Shown: positions 35,985 through 46,642, counted from the stretch's first letter. The stretch: 64,000 nucleotides of DNA from Haloarcula vallismortis ATCC 29715 (GCF_000337775.1 NZ_AOLQ01000069.1:462241-526240), one strand, 5' to 3'. Translations and numbers: made by a program. Notes: generated by a model from the letters alone, not told the origin.

Positions 35985-36695
35985 TCAGACCTCGCCGTAC
36001 ACTGGAACCGCCGCACCGCTTGTCACGGTTGCGGCGTCCGAACAGAGGAACAACATCACGTCCGCGATGTCTTTCGGGTCGACCCACGACTCGGTGTCGG
36101 CGTCAGGTATCATCTCGCGGTTCATCGGAGTATCGATGACACTCGGCATGACGGCGTTCGCTCGCACGCTCCCGAGGTTCTCCGCGGCGATGGTCTCGGT
36201 CAGGAGTCGAACGCCGGCTTTCGACGCCCGGTAGATGCCGTCGCCCGCACCACCCTCCAGTGACGCTCGCGCAGAGACGGAGACAATCGCGCCCTCCGCG
36301 TTCCGCAGGTACGGAATCGCGTGTTTCGACGCCAGAAACATGGTCTTGAGGTTCACGTCGAACAGGAAATCGAACGTATCCACGTCTGTCTCGCTGATCG
36401 GTGTACCCCCGCGCCAGGTGCCGGCGATGTTTAACAGGTAGTCCAACCGCCCGTGTTCGTCGACGACCGCCTCGACAGTCTCGGCCACGTCGGCCTCGTC
36501 GCTGAAATCCGCCCGATAGAAGTCGACGCGCTCGGGCTCGGCCAACAGGAAGTCTTCCGTGTTTGGTTCGATGATGTCGCTGCCACAGACGGTCGCGCCG
36601 GCTTCGAGGAAAGCGTCCGCGACCGCGCTCCCAAGCGCCCCGCCGATGCCCGTGACCAGTGCTACCTCGCCATCGAAATTAAAATCGGCTGACAT
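35985..36695 (-). CDS. Short-chain dehydrogenase/reductase
   Basis: This 236-aa classical SDR has the cofactor motif TGIGGALG (TGxxxxxG variant), an LLNIAG-type NNAG motif, Ser in VSVSARA, and the catalytic YRASK (YxxxK). An acidic residue after the second strand (CGSDIIEP) suggests preference for NAD(H). The substrate is unknown. It is on the same strand as the quinone-reductase gene but 62 bp away, so a shared operon is possible. Confidence 0.88.
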   Translation of the reverse strand: MSADFNFDGEVALVTGIGGALGSAVADAFLEAGATVCGSDIIEPNTEDFLLAEPERVDFYRADFSDEADVAETVEAVVDEHGRLDYLLNIAGTWRGGTPISETDVDTFDFLFDVNLKTMFLASKHAIPYLRNAEGAIVSVSARASLEGGAGDGIYRASKAGVRLLTETIAAENLGSVRANAVMPSVIDTPMNREMIPDADTESWVDPKDIADVMLFLCSDAATVTSGAAVPVYGEV

Positions 36696-36757
36696 GCATA
36701 AACCAACGAATAGCAGGAAAATAAAGCTCCGTCTGCTAACCCCCTGACGCCGCCCAA

Positions 36758-37714
36758 CTACGGCGTGACGACGAGCTTGCCGAGGAAGCTGTCGTTCAGC
36801 ACGTCGTCGTGAGCGGTCGGGACGTCTTCGAGGTCGTAGCGGCGAGCGACAACCGGTGTCAGGTCGTCGTCAGCCATGAGCGTCGCCAGTCGAGAGAGCA
36901 CCGCGCCGAACTCCGGCGTGTTGAACATCGAGACGTGGTGGACGCTGAGGGCCTTCGCCCGGCAGCGCGGGACGTTCTCGAACGTCGCCGCGAGGTCGGT
37001 GTTTCCGATAGCGGCGATCCGCGCGCCCTGCGCGGCCACCTCGGCGTCAAACGCGAGGTAGTCATCGAGCCGGTGGTCGAGAATCACGTCCGGTGTGCCG
37101 GCCTCGACCACTGCGTCGGCAAGGTCGTCCCGGCTGTAGTCGAACACGTCATCCGCACCGAGATCGGCCAGGCGGTCGTGGTAGTCGGGTGACGCTGTCG
37201 TCGTGACCTGCGCCCCGTTCGCCGCAGCCAATTGGACTGCAATGTGGCCCACACCGCCGCTCCCGCCGTGAATCAGCGCTCGCTCGGCCGGCTCCAGCGA
37301 GCACGCTGCGACGAGCGTCTGCCAGGCGGTGACGCCGACGAGCGCGACGGCTGCACCCGCCTCGGCGGACACCCCTTCGGGGAGCTGTGCCAGATGCGAC
37401 TCGGGAACAGTGACGTACTCCGCGCAGGTCCCCTGGAGCCAGTTGCCAAGCCCGGTTGCAAAGGCCCGATTCCCTTCCTCGAAGGCGGCCACGCTTTCAC
37501 CGGTCGCGGTGACGGTCCCAGCACAGTCTGAGCCGGGGACCCAGGGTAACTCCTCGGGTTCGTAGTCGCCGGCTCGAAAGTACGTATCGACCGGATTGAC
37601 CGCCGCTGCCTCGACTTCGAGCAGGACCTCTTCCGGACCTGGTGTCGGCCGTTCGATGTCGTCGACGCGAAGCACGTCCGTCCCGCCGTACTCGTGGAAT
37701 CGTACAGCACGCAT
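36758..37714 (-). CDS. Zinc-independent MDR reductase, NADPH:quinone reductase-like
   Basis: Started at MRAVRFHEYGGTDVLRVDDI (318 aa). It is a medium-chain dehydrogenase/reductase with GroES-like N-terminus (NPVDTYFRAGDYEPEELPWV, PGSDCAGTV) and the quinone-oxidoreductase nucleotide motif ALIHGGSGGVGHIAVQLA. Zinc-binding cysteines of alcohol dehydrogenases are absent. It probably reduces quinones or enones with NADPH and may protect against reactive carbonyls. The SDR gene follows on the same strand. Confidence 0.88.
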   Translation of the reverse strand: MRAVRFHEYGGTDVLRVDDIERPTPGPEEVLLEVEAAAVNPVDTYFRAGDYEPEELPWVPGSDCAGTVTATGESVAAFEEGNRAFATGLGNWLQGTCAEYVTVPESHLAQLPEGVSAEAGAAVALVGVTAWQTLVAACSLEPAERALIHGGSGGVGHIAVQLAAANGAQVTTTASPDYHDRLADLGADDVFDYSRDDLADAVVEAGTPDVILDHRLDDYLAFDAEVAAQGARIAAIGNTDLAATFENVPRCRAKALSVHHVSMFNTPEFGAVLSRLATLMADDDLTPVVARRYDLEDVPTAHDDVLNDSFLGKLVVTP

Positions 37715-37963
37715 TGGGGTATGAGTCAGGTGGTACCGGGAAAACCTTTCCCCACAGACCGGGCGGCTTCGAATGTGGGTCTCTGCATATCGCCGTACGT
37801 GACGTGACATCGCCGACAGCGAAGGGGTCAGGTCGATGCTCGCCCCAGCAACCGTAGGCACCGTCAGCAGAACACCAGAACCTCCCAACGATAGCCGTGC
37901 CGAAGCGACGGATTTCTACAGTTGGCCATAGCGTTTATCATCGGTGAAAATTGCGCACCAACG

Positions 37964-37971
37964 CTTTATTA
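37964..37971 (+). promoter_or_regulatory. TATA element of the htr2-sop2 operon
   Basis: CTTTATTA is centred about 27 bp before the htr2 ATG at 37995. One promoter probably serves both genes, which are 2 nt apart. Confidence 0.5.
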
Positions 37972-37994
37972 GGACGTTCGCATAGAACTGGACG

Positions 37995-40316
37995 ATGGAA
38001 TCAGATAGGGACTCGCCGCTCCCGAGTTTTATTGCTGGCAGTTACGCTGCCAGACTCGGGTTGGCGCTTTCATTTGCGATAGTTGTCATTATCGCTGCCG
38101 GAGTCCTGACAAGCGTGCAGGCGTCCGCCACCCTTGAGGAAGACGTGGCGGACGACATTACGGCGCTGTCAGAGGCACAGGCCGCACAATTAGACGAATG
38201 GCTGACGACTTCGCGCCGGAACGTCCGGTCGGTGTCGCGACTCCCCGTGTTTACTGACGGAACGACCACGGAGAAACAGCAACGACTGGAGGGGTTACGG
38301 TCCAACGAGGAACTGCCACCCGGTGTCGTCGCGGTGCACTACTTCGACACCGAAACAAACGAGATCCGCGCCAGTTCGAATCAGGAGTTCATCGGGGTCA
38401 ACGCTGCCGAGCAGGGGGCCCCGTTCGCGACGGACCCGCCGCAGTTCGACAGTCCTGACGACACGCACGTGACAGAACCGTTCTCTGTCTCTGTCGTTGA
38501 CCACCCGATAGTTGCTGTCGTTTCACCGGTTCCAGGTGACGAAGACAGAGCGCTCGTGTATATGATTGACCTCCGGGAGAAGGCCGATCAGATCTCGAAC
38601 CAGCGCGATGGGTCATTTACTACGGTTGTCAACACTGACGGCGAGTTCGTTTCACACCCGAACCACTCGATGATCGGGTCGACGGCACCCATTTCGCAGA
38701 TGGAGTCGAACCCGCTGGGTACGCTTGAGCCCGGACAGAGTGCATTCCACGAAACAGAGAGTATGTTGATGGGGCTGACCAGCCTCGAATCGCAGGACTG
38801 GGTCGTCATGGTCCATTCCGACCCGGAGGTTGCCTACGCCCTGAGCGACCAGATCAACTCCGACCTCATCGGACTCATCCTGCTCGCTGTCGTCAACCTC
38901 GGACTCATCGGGGTCACGATTGGCGGGAACACGATTGCATCGCTGCGGCGGCTTTCGGTGAAGGCCGAAGCGATGGCCGACGGTGAGCTTGACGTTGACC
39001 TCGATACGTCACGGGAAGACGAGTTCGGAACGCTGTACGCGGCCTTCGACAACATGCGGGCGAACCTCCAAACGCAGATATCCGAAGCCGAAACCGCCCG
39101 GCAGGAAGCCGAGGAAGCCAAAGAACAGGCACAGGCGGCCCGTGAGGACGTCGAATCCGAACGCAACGAGATGGAGGCGCTGACCGGGCACCTCGAACTC
39201 AAGGCCCAGCAGTACAGCGACGCGCTTGAGGCCGCCGCCAACGGTGACCTCACCGCCCGAGTGGAAACGGACAGCATGAACGAGGCGATGGCGGAGGTCG
39301 GCGAAGACATCAACACGACGCTGGATGCGCTCGAAGACACCATTGCTGATATGAAGACGTTCGCGGCCAACGTCATCCAGTCCAGCGACCGTGTCAACTC
39401 GAACGCGGAACGGGTCGACCGGGCCAGCAAGCAGGTGTCGAAGTCGATAAACGAGATTTTCGAGGGCACGACCGAGCAAAACGAAGGCCTCGAATCGGCG
39501 GCTGCCGAGATGCAGAACCTCTCGGCGACTGCACAGCAGGTCGCCTCCTCCGCTCAGCAGGTTGCTGACACGTCCCAGTCAGCCGCTGACGTCGGCGAGG
39601 ACGGTCGCGAGGCCGCACAGAAAGCCATCGCGGAGATGAGCGCCATCGAAGACGAGACCGGCGAGACCGTCGAAGAAATCAACGCGCTCGACGACGAACT
39701 CGACGAGATCGGTGAGATCGTCGGTGTCATCACGAGCATCGTCGAGCAGACGAATATGCTCGCGCTGAACGCCTCTATCGAGGCCGCCCACGCCGACGGG
39801 GACGGCGAGGGCTTCGCCGTCGTCGCCGACGAGATCAAGGGCCTCGCAGAGGAGACCAAAGAGGCCGCCGCCGATATCGAACAGCGCATCGAAGACATTC
39901 AGGACCAGGCCGGCGACACCGTCGAGACGATGGAGTCGACCAGCACCCGGATCACCGAGGGTGTCTCGACGGTCGAAGAGACCGTCGACGCGCTGGAGAC
40001 CATCGTCGAGTACACGGAGGAAGTCGATACCGGCATTCAGGAGATCGACCGGGCGACCGAGGAGCAGGCCCGGACCGCACAGGACGTGATGGGGACTATC
40101 GACGACCTGACGACGATCAGTCAGCAGACCGCGACGGAGGCCGACACCGTGGCCGGCGCGGCACAGGACCAGTCCGCGTCCATCGACGAGGTGTCGGACT
40201 CCGCGACGGAACTCCGGCAGCGTGCTGACGACCTCGAATCGCTACTGGACCGCTTTACCGTCGAAAACTCGGCCGGGACGGACACCGACAGCACGGCTGT
40301 GGTGGGGGACGACTAA
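37995..40316 (+). CDS. htr2: Halobacterial transducer HtrII-like, with large extracellular domain
   Basis: This 773-aa methyl-accepting transducer has TM1 (about 19-41), a large extracellular domain (about 42-290, Cache-like), TM2 (about 292-312) and a HAMP region (about 313-365). A long coiled coil follows, with the conserved cytoplasmic hairpin tip containing [20 protein letters not shown] (near residue 585). It relays light signals from the adjacent sensory rhodopsin to the CheA/CheY pathway. The big extracellular domain resembles Halobacterium salinarum HtrII, which also senses serine, rather than the short loop of Natronomonas HtrII. Chemosensing is therefore plausible. Confidence 0.9.
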   Translation: MESDRDSPLPSFIAGSYAARLGLALSFAIVVIIAAGVLTSVQASATLEEDVADDITALSEAQAAQLDEWLTTSRRNVRSVSRLPVFTDGTTTEKQQRLEGLRSNEELPPGVVAVHYFDTETNEIRASSNQEFIGVNAAEQGAPFATDPPQFDSPDDTHVTEPFSVSVVDHPIVAVVSPVPGDEDRALVYMIDLREKADQISNQRDGSFTTVVNTDGEFVSHPNHSMIGSTAPISQMESNPLGTLEPGQSAFHETESMLMGLTSLESQDWVVMVHSDPEVAYALSDQINSDLIGLILLAVVNLGLIGVTIGGNTIASLRRLSVKAEAMADGELDVDLDTSREDEFGTLYAAFDNMRANLQTQISEAETARQEAEEAKEQAQAAREDVESERNEMEALTGHLELKAQQYSDALEAAANGDLTARVETDSMNEAMAEVGEDINTTLDALEDTIADMKTFAANVIQSSDRVNSNAERVDRASKQVSKSINEIFEGTTEQNEGLESAAAEMQNLSATAQQVASSAQQVADTSQSAADVGEDGREAAQKAIAEMSAIEDETGETVEEINALDDELDEIGEIVGVITSIVEQTNMLALNASIEAAHADGDGEGFAVVADEIKGLAEETKEAAADIEQRIEDIQDQAGDTVETMESTSTRITEGVSTVEETVDALETIVEYTEEVDTGIQEIDRATEEQARTAQDVMGTIDDLTTISQQTATEADTVAGAAQDQSASIDEVSDSATELRQRADDLESLLDRFTVENSAGTDTDSTAVVGDD

Positions 40317-40318
40317 CA

Positions 40319-41029
40319 ATGGCAACGATAACGACCTGGTTCACGCTGGGACTACTGGGCGAACTGCTCGGGACGGCCGTACTGGCCTACGGCTACACGC
40401 TCGTCCCCGAAGAGACGCGAAAACGCTACCTGCTGTTGATCGCAATCCCGGGTATCGCCATCGTCGCCTACGCCCTGATGGCGCTTGGCTTCGGGTCGAT
40501 ACAGAGCGAGGGCCACGCCGTGTACGTCATTCGCTACGTCGACTGGCTGCTGACGACGCCGCTCAACGTCTGGTTCCTGGCGATACTCGCCGGCGCGAGC
40601 CAGAGGGACACGGTGAAACTCGTCGTTCTGCAGGCGTTGACTATCGTCTTCGGTTTCGCCGGTGCAGTCACACCATCGCCGGTCAGCTACGCGCTGTTTG
40701 CAGTCGGCGCAGCGCTGTTCGGCGGCGTTATCTACCTCCTCTATGGCAACATTGCGACGGCCGCGAAGTCGACCCTGTCTGACATCGAGATTAGCCTGTA
40801 CCGCACGCTCCGCAACTTCGTCGTCGTTCTCTGGCTGGTGTACCCGGTTGTCTGGTTACTCGGTGCGGCAGGAGTAGGGCTAATGGATGTCGAGACTGCG
40901 ACGCTCGTTATCGTCTATCTCGACGTGGTCACGAAGGTCGGCTTCGGCGTCATTGCCCTGCTGGCGATGATGGACCTCGGCTCTGTCGGGGAGACTGCCG
41001 AAGAGTCGACGGCGGTTGCGGGGGACTAG
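40319..41029 (+). CDS. sop2: Sensory rhodopsin II-like phototaxis receptor
   Basis: This 236-aa, seven-helix retinal protein has retinal Lys K206 in VTKVGFG and the counterion Asp D75 in RYVDWLLTTP. The residue in the proton-donor position is Phe (F86), as in Natronomonas SRII rather than the Asp of proton pumps. Tyr 175 (in WLVYPVVW) and Thr 205 (just before the Lys) match the SRII Tyr174-Thr204 pair needed for phototaxis signalling. It starts 2 nt after htr2, so the two are produced together. It most likely senses blue-green light as a repellent. A related type (SRM of Haloarcula) cannot be fully excluded. Confidence 0.88.
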   Translation: MATITTWFTLGLLGELLGTAVLAYGYTLVPEETRKRYLLLIAIPGIAIVAYALMALGFGSIQSEGHAVYVIRYVDWLLTTPLNVWFLAILAGASQRDTVKLVVLQALTIVFGFAGAVTPSPVSYALFAVGAALFGGVIYLLYGNIATAAKSTLSDIEISLYRTLRNFVVVLWLVYPVVWLLGAAGVGLMDVETATLVIVYLDVVTKVGFGVIALLAMMDLGSVGETAEESTAVAGD

Positions 41030-41166
41030 CGGGAGCCTGCGAAGGCTCTCGGAAATACGAGCGGGGAGAAACGGCCCGCGAACGGTAAACGAGCCTCAAA
41101 AACGCGACCGAACGCCGGTTTTGTGAGTGCGTCACTGTACGCCGATACGACAACAGCGGCCGCCTT

Positions 41167-41499
41167 TCAGGGCCTGTCCTCACTGACGGTCCCGGTGGTC
41201 TCTGCCTCAGCAGCCCTGTCGGCTGCCTCAGCCTCGTCGACGGTTTCAAGTGCGTCTGGAAGCCGGTCTTGGATCAGCCAGAACGTCAGGCGGTAGACGC
41301 CGTACCCGAGCAGGACGAACAGTACGAGGTCGATAAGATACAACTCGACGAACTCAAGGAGCGAAACTTCGCTGAGCGCGAGGTTGCCGGACAGGATGAG
41401 AAACTCAAGCGTCGCGAGGACAAACAACGCGGGTGCAAAGAGAATCACCAGTCCGATGACCAGAAGTGCGATGCGTTTCTGCGAGGGGGAAACAGGCAT
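41167..41499 (-). CDS. Small two-helix membrane protein
   Basis: This 110-aa protein has two or three hydrophobic helices (about 8-36 and 51-75) and a short acidic tail rich in Ala and Glu. The start MPVSPSQKRIALLVIGLVIL is plausible. It converges on sop2 with a 137-bp gap. No family is recognised and no functional link to the rhodopsin is visible. Confidence 0.6.
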   Translation of the reverse strand: MPVSPSQKRIALLVIGLVILFAPALFVLATLEFLILSGNLALSEVSLLEFVELYLIDLVLFVLLGYGVYRLTFWLIQDRLPDALETVDEAEAADRAAEAETTGTVSEDRP

Positions 41500-41625
41500 A
41501 CCGGTAGTTCGCTGCCCAGACAGATAGCTCTACACGTTACATAGAGCCAGTCCTGTACCGACTGCCTCTAGCTGGCAGTATCGTACGTGAACAGCGAGGC
41601 TACGGGTGAAAAGAAGCGCGGTCGG

Positions 41626-42585
41626 TCAGTGGATACCCATCGCTTCGATCTGCTCCTGATACCGGTTCCGGATGGTGACTTCGGTTACCTGAGCCACGTC
41701 GGCGACTTCGCGCTGGGTCTTTTTTTCGTTACAGAGCAGCGAGGCGGCGTAGATGGCCGCGGCGGCGTAGCCGGTGGGTGATTTCCCCGAAAGTAGGCCC
41801 TGTTCGGCGGTGGTGTCGATGATTTCGTTGGCCTTCGACTGGACCTCCTCGGAGAGCTCCAGTTCAGAGGCGAACCGGGGGACGTACTGCTTGGGGTCGA
41901 CCGGCTCCATCTTCAGTTCGAGTTCCTGGGCGACGTAGCGATACGTCCGCCCGATTTCCTTCTGTTCGACGCGGGAGACGTCCGAGACCTCCTCCAGACT
42001 GCGGGGGATGCCTTCCTGACGGCAGGCCGCGTACAGGCAGGCGGTGGCGACGCCCTCGATAGAGCGGCCGCGGATGAGGTCCTCGTTGAGCGCACGCCGG
42101 TAGATGACCGAGGCGACTTCTCGGACCGACCGGGGGACACCGAGCGCACTCGCCATGCGGTCGATCTCTGACAGCGCGAACTGCAGGTTCCGCTCGCCGG
42201 CGTCTTTGGTTCTGATGCGCTCCTGCCACTTCCGCAGGCGGTGCATCTGGCTCCGCTTCTCCGAAGACAGCGACCGACCGTAGGCGTCCTTGTCCTTCCA
42301 GTCGATCTGTGTGGTCAGCCCCTTGTCGTGCATCGTCTGGGTCGTGGGGGCTCCGACGCGTGACTTGGACTGGCGTTCGGAGTGATTGAACGCCCGCCAC
42401 TCCGGCCCGCGGTCGATGTTCTCGTCCTCGATCACGAGGCCACAGTCCTCGCAGACGAGTTCACCACCGCCGTCGCTAGATATGGACTCCGACTCACACT
42501 CGGGGCAGGTCTGCTGGCCCGTGCTCTCGGACTCCTCCTCGCGTTCCTCCTGTTCAGAATCCCGCTGGCGCGTCGGCCGTTCCAT
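41626..42585 (-). CDS. tfb: Transcription initiation factor TFB
   Basis: This 319-aa protein has an N-terminal charged region and a zinc ribbon (CPEC...CEDCGL, about residues 27-47). The B-finger/linker follows ([20 protein letters not shown]), then two cyclin repeats (about 120-210 and 215-310, with [20 protein letters not shown] and [20 protein letters not shown]). TFB recruits RNA polymerase to TBP-bound promoters. Haloarchaea carry several TFB genes; this one has a regular ribbon and finger. The promoter has a TATA element at 42615-42622. Confidence 0.95.
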   Translation of the reverse strand: MERPTRQRDSEQEEREEESESTGQQTCPECESESISSDGGGELVCEDCGLVIEDENIDRGPEWRAFNHSERQSKSRVGAPTTQTMHDKGLTTQIDWKDKDAYGRSLSSEKRSQMHRLRKWQERIRTKDAGERNLQFALSEIDRMASALGVPRSVREVASVIYRRALNEDLIRGRSIEGVATACLYAACRQEGIPRSLEEVSDVSRVEQKEIGRTYRYVAQELELKMEPVDPKQYVPRFASELELSEEVQSKANEIIDTTAEQGLLSGKSPTGYAAAAIYAASLLCNEKKTQREVADVAQVTEVTIRNRYQEQIEAMGIH

Positions 42586-42614
42586 GTGTTCTTTTACGGA
42601 GAAAAGCCAATCAC

Positions 42615-42622
42615 GTATAAAT
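42615..42622 (-). promoter_or_regulatory. TATA element of tfb
   Basis: TTTATACG on the minus strand lies about 33 bp before the ATG at 42585, giving a leader of only a few bases. Confidence 0.45.
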
Positions 42623-42850
42623 GTTTGGGCGGGCTTGATACTTTTGCCTGATTTGGACGCCGATTGCGAATGCTAGGTGGAATAATTATGTTAAATTTAC
42701 CTAGAACTGTCTACGTTTCGAGTCACCGCAGCGTGTAACCGGTTAGGACACTGGTCTCACACCCCGGGACAACGATGGAGCGCGGGCGGACCGGCACTGT
42801 TTGTCCGGCATATCGCGCTCTTTTAGTCCGGGACTCTCCCATCTTGAGGT

Positions 42851-43375
42851 ATGAGCAAAGTCAATATCGGGCTTCGGGGCTGGCGTTTCGACGAGGACGT
42901 GCTCGGGTCGGACGGACGGGTCCGGCCGCTCAAGACGATGGAACCGGAGACCCGCCAACGGTTGCTGGTGCTCGCAGAACGGGTTGTCGACCCCTGTGAC
43001 GCCTGCTGGCTGATTCACGGCGACGAAGACATCGAGCAGTGCAACGTCGCGGACGCTATTTATGGCGAGCCGATGGGCGAGGTAGTCGTCTGCTCTGACC
43101 ACGAGACGGACTTCATCTACTGGTTCCGTGAGGCGGGCGGCGAGACCTACGCTGGCGATACTGAGTTGGCCTCGGCCTTCCACGAGTGGTTCCTCGACGG
43201 GAATCGCGCTCCAGAGGGGTACGTCGGCCTCGAACACGTCGATGAAGACCCGACAGCGCTGCCGGAGGCTCCCGACAGGGACGAAGCGATTCCGGGGCTC
43301 GAAGAGGAGGTCGAGCAGATGGACGAAGAGGACCTCGACACAATTGACATGGACCTCAGCGACCTGGACGTATGA
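42851..43375 (+). CDS. Conserved haloarchaeal protein of unknown function upstream of trmJ
   Basis: This 174-aa acidic protein begins [19 protein letters not shown]. It has a region with several Cys and His ([18 protein letters not shown] and [17 protein letters not shown], about residues 50-105), which could bind a metal. A run of acidic residues at the C-terminus follows. It overlaps trmJ by 4 nt, which suggests a shared role, perhaps in RNA modification or quality control. I do not recognise the family. Confidence 0.7.
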   Translation: MSKVNIGLRGWRFDEDVLGSDGRVRPLKTMEPETRQRLLVLAERVVDPCDACWLIHGDEDIEQCNVADAIYGEPMGEVVVCSDHETDFIYWFREAGGETYAGDTELASAFHEWFLDGNRAPEGYVGLEHVDEDPTALPEAPDRDEAIPGLEEEVEQMDEEDLDTIDMDLSDLDV

Positions 43376-44097
43376 TAGCCGTCGCTGTCGTCGACGCCGA
43401 GACGCCGGGCAACGTCGGTACCATCGCCCGCTCGATGAAGAACTTCGGCCTGTCGGAGTTGCTGCTCGTCGACCCACCGGAGCTGGACCCGGACGGCGAG
43501 GCGTACGGCTTTGCTGGACAGGCCCGCGACGACATCCTGCCAAACGCCCGGACGGTGACGTTCGACCACATCGTCGAGAACTACCACACTGTCGCCTGCA
43601 CGGCGACGACGAACGAGGACCCGGCTAACCACGTCCGGTATCCGGCGACGACGCCGGCCAATCTGGCCGACTCACTTCAGGATGTCGAGGGTGACATCTG
43701 CGTTGTCTTCGGTCGCGAACGGGTCGGACTCTCCAACGACGAACTCGCACGGCTGGATGTCATCTGCTCTATCCCGGCCAGCGCGTCCTATCCTGTGTTG
43801 AACCTCGGTCAGGCGGCCACTATCGTCCTCTACGAACTCCGTGAGCTAACTGTTGCCGAGACTCAGCACCCCGATGAATTGCATACGCTCGCCGAGACGC
43901 CGGCCGTCGAGGGGCTCCACGAGGAGTTCGACCGCTTCCTCGGCGCTATCGGCCACCCCGAAGAGAAACAGCACAAGGCCCAGCGGCTGTTCCGTCGGGT
44001 ACTCGGGCGGGCGCAACCGACCGGCCGGGAGACGAAAACGCTTCGCGGCCTGTTTCGACAGGCCCGACAGCGAATCGAGCGTGCCGAAGACGACTAA
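43372..44097 (+). CDS. trmJ: SpoU-family tRNA/rRNA methyltransferase (TrmJ-like)
   Basis: This 241-aa SPOUT methyltransferase has motif 1 [20 protein letters not shown] near the N-terminus, motif 2 [17 protein letters not shown] and motif 3 [20 protein letters not shown], forming the knotted S-adenosylmethionine site. A C-terminal helical extension (about 165-241) is typical of TrmJ, which 2'-O-methylates position 32 of tRNA anticodon loops. It is cotranslated with the upstream unknown gene. Confidence 0.88.
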   Translation: MIAVAVVDAETPGNVGTIARSMKNFGLSELLLVDPPELDPDGEAYGFAGQARDDILPNARTVTFDHIVENYHTVACTATTNEDPANHVRYPATTPANLADSLQDVEGDICVVFGRERVGLSNDELARLDVICSIPASASYPVLNLGQAATIVLYELRELTVAETQHPDELHTLAETPAVEGLHEEFDRFLGAIGHPEEKQHKAQRLFRRVLGRAQPTGRETKTLRGLFRQARQRIERAEDD

Positions 44098-44100
44098 CGT

Positions 44101-46575
44101 TCAGTCGAGTTTCCCGGGGCCGGTCGCGGAGTCGAACAGCGCACCGATGACGGCGTCGTGGGCCTTCCGCAACCGGTAGTGTACGGTCGGGGCGGAGATG
44201 TCGAGTGTCTCAGCCAGCTCCTCCGCGGCGCTCCCTCGTGGCCAGTCGTAGTAGCCGCGTGCGTAGGCCGTCTTGAGTGCAGCAGCCTGTTTCGGCGTCA
44301 GCCGGTCGCGTACCCGTGTCTGGAAATCCGCGGCCGTCGAGACTGGCTGGTCGACGTACTGTTTGCTCTGTAGCTCTGTCCCGGGCGCAATCTCCTGAAT
44401 CGCCTCGACGACGGCGCGGACGTCGATATCCGGTGCCATCTCCGCTGTGAACCGCAGGTCGCCGTCCGCCGCCACGGCTCGCTGCACGGCCCCGCCGTAA
44501 TCTACGAGCGTGTCGAGCGGCGATGCGGATGTCCCGTCGAGCGCCACTTCCAGCAGGGGCGCCCGGTTCTCGGCAGCCGGCTCAACGACAGTGCAGGACT
44601 CGACCGACGGCACCTCAGTGAGCGCCTGACACACCCGGTCAGTGTCCACGCCGCTGACGCGAACGTAGTGGAGGCTGCGTCCGGAACTGGTTGGGACACG
44701 CCGTTCGAGCGTGAACGAACAGTCAAGCATCGCGGAGAGGCCGGCGAAGATGTCGTCGGAATCTGGCGTCAGGAACGTCAGCTCGACGGTCGTCGCCGCC
44801 TGCAGTGACTGCTGACTGTGGACGCGCTGGATAGAAAGCGCGATAAGTCGCCCCAAGTCGGCCAGAATATCCGACTCACGACAGCCAATCGTGGCGCCAG
44901 TCGACGCATACACCATCAGTACGCCGTATGTGGTGTCGCCAGTTATCAGCGGAACTGCTGCGACAGCGGCACAGTCTGTGAGTAACGGGCGGTCTGCTCC
45001 AGTGTCTGACTGAGTCGACACGTCGGCGATGTCCGCAACGACCTGTACCTCGCCGGTGTCGATGGCATCTATGGCAAGACTGTGCTCGCCGGGCGAGATA
45101 TCCTCCGTCGTCACCGTGTCGATGCCAGCAGCGGCACCCAGTGTTATCTGTGTCGCACTTCCACGGCTCCCAGCCCACACGGCCTGGTACAGATCTGACT
45201 CAGTGAGGTGTGCACACACTGCCGATTCGATCTCCTCGCGCGTCTGTGTGTCCTGTAGCGCCTTCGCGATTTCTCGGCCCAGTACGTTGAGCCGCTGTGC
45301 CTGTCTGAGCGCGTCTCGCTGGCGTTCGAGCTCGGCCTGTCGGTCCTTGTGAGCAGTGATCTCCCGAGCGACGAAGATAGCGGCATCGAGGTCGTACTTG
45401 CGACTTTCCAGCGGCGTGACCCGCGCTTCGAACCATCGCTTGCCACCGGGAGTCTGCAGTCTGTACTCCACGGACTGGAACGACCCGGTCCGCAGGGCTG
45501 CACGAATGGTCGCCAGTAGCGAATCAGCGGTGTCGCGGGGAAGCAACTCATGCAGCGTCTGGCCGACAAGCGTGTCCGTATCGTCTACCGTCACCATCGT
45601 CTCGGGGTCGGTCAGACAGTCGAGAAACCGCCCTTCCGCATCGATAATGAAACTGGGGTCCGGAAAAGCGATGTTCAATGCATCGCGTTGTTCCGTGTAG
45701 CGCTGTCGTTCGAGTTCATAGCCCGCCCAGTCGGAGAGCAACCGGACGAACGTCAGGTCCCACTGCGTGTACTCCGCCGCGCGCGGCTCCAGTCCGTAGA
45801 AGCAGAACGTCCCGTATACGGCCCCGTCGACGACAACGGGCGCGCCGATGTAGTTCGCAATGCCCCATTCCGAGTCGGCGAGTTCCGGCGCGTCCGCCTC
45901 AACGTCCCTGACCGCGAGCGGTTCCCGGTGCTCGACGACGTGCCTGCAGTTCGGAAGGGCCTCGATGCTAGTTGTTCTGCCGGCTTCGAGGTCGGCAGTC
46001 GTCGGTGCAGTGACCGCCTCGAACACGTACTCGTCGCCGTGGACTCGGGACAGGGTCCCGAACGGCGAACCGAGCGCCTCACAGCCGAGTTCTAACAGCG
46101 CGTCGAGCTGTTCCGTGAACGTCCGGTCCGAGTCGGTACAAACCTCGTAGGCCGCTTCGAGGGTAGACTCCCGTTCCTTCCGGGCTGTGATGTCGATATG
46201 CGCGATGGACGCAAACGTCGCCCCGTCGATGCTGAACGGGGCGGCGTACAACCGGAACCACCGTTTCGCCGACACAGTGTGGCACGGGTATTCGAGTTCG
46301 AACGACGGTTGCTCGCCGGCGAGGACGGCCCTGAGCCCGTCGGCTGCCTGTTGCCCGGTCGTGTCGTCAGCCATGTCAGCGACGTCGAGATAGTTCATAC
46401 CGAGCGTATCCGGTGTCAGCTCTGTTCCGTTTTCCCGGCCGAACTCGCGCCACGTCTCGTTCGTCGAGAGAATCACCCCGGACGCATCTACGATCGCAAA
46501 CATGAGCGGCAGTGTATCGATAGCTGGCCCATACAGGGTGGGGATATCGTGGCCATCCACGACATTTGGGACCAT
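44101..46575 (-). CDS. Bacterio-opsin-activator-like PAS/GAF/HTH-10 regulator
   Basis: This 824-aa multidomain regulator has two PAS domains (about 22-130 and 300-410, separated by a GAF domain about 150-290) and a second GAF (about 430-590). A BAT-type N-domain region (about 595-750) and a C-terminal HTH-10 domain (about 755-815) follow, the latter with LTPKQAAALKTAYARGYYDW and ISAPTVHYRLRKAHDAV. It probably senses redox, light or small molecules and controls transcription. The phototaxis genes lie nearby, but no direct link is shown. A 12-bp palindrome lies upstream at 46643-46654. Confidence 0.88.
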   Translation of the reverse strand: MVPNVVDGHDIPTLYGPAIDTLPLMFAIVDASGVILSTNETWREFGRENGTELTPDTLGMNYLDVADMADDTTGQQAADGLRAVLAGEQPSFELEYPCHTVSAKRWFRLYAAPFSIDGATFASIAHIDITARKERESTLEAAYEVCTDSDRTFTEQLDALLELGCEALGSPFGTLSRVHGDEYVFEAVTAPTTADLEAGRTTSIEALPNCRHVVEHREPLAVRDVEADAPELADSEWGIANYIGAPVVVDGAVYGTFCFYGLEPRAAEYTQWDLTFVRLLSDWAGYELERQRYTEQRDALNIAFPDPSFIIDAEGRFLDCLTDPETMVTVDDTDTLVGQTLHELLPRDTADSLLATIRAALRTGSFQSVEYRLQTPGGKRWFEARVTPLESRKYDLDAAIFVAREITAHKDRQAELERQRDALRQAQRLNVLGREIAKALQDTQTREEIESAVCAHLTESDLYQAVWAGSRGSATQITLGAAAGIDTVTTEDISPGEHSLAIDAIDTGEVQVVADIADVSTQSDTGADRPLLTDCAAVAAVPLITGDTTYGVLMVYASTGATIGCRESDILADLGRLIALSIQRVHSQQSLQAATTVELTFLTPDSDDIFAGLSAMLDCSFTLERRVPTSSGRSLHYVRVSGVDTDRVCQALTEVPSVESCTVVEPAAENRAPLLEVALDGTSASPLDTLVDYGGAVQRAVAADGDLRFTAEMAPDIDVRAVVEAIQEIAPGTELQSKQYVDQPVSTAADFQTRVRDRLTPKQAAALKTAYARGYYDWPRGSAAEELAETLDISAPTVHYRLRKAHDAVIGALFDSATGPGKLD

Positions 46576-46595
46576 GCGCCAAGTGTGTCGGCGAG

Positions 46596-46603
46596 CTACT
46601 TAA
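46596..46603 (-). promoter_or_regulatory. TATA element of the PAS/GAF/HTH-10 regulator
   Basis: The minus-strand sequence GTTAAGTA is centred about 25 bp upstream of the ATG at 46575. Confidence 0.4.
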
Positions 46604-46642
46604 CGCCGGGTGTCCAGTTAGAAGGTTAATACGTATGCCGGA

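Noticed and set aside
42725..42770. Sequence resembling the 5' half of a tRNA (AACCGGTTAGGACACTGGTC, then CTCACACC)
   Set aside because: D-arm-like and anticodon-like pieces are suggestive, but there is no T-arm, no matching acceptor stem and the anticodon stem is mismatched.
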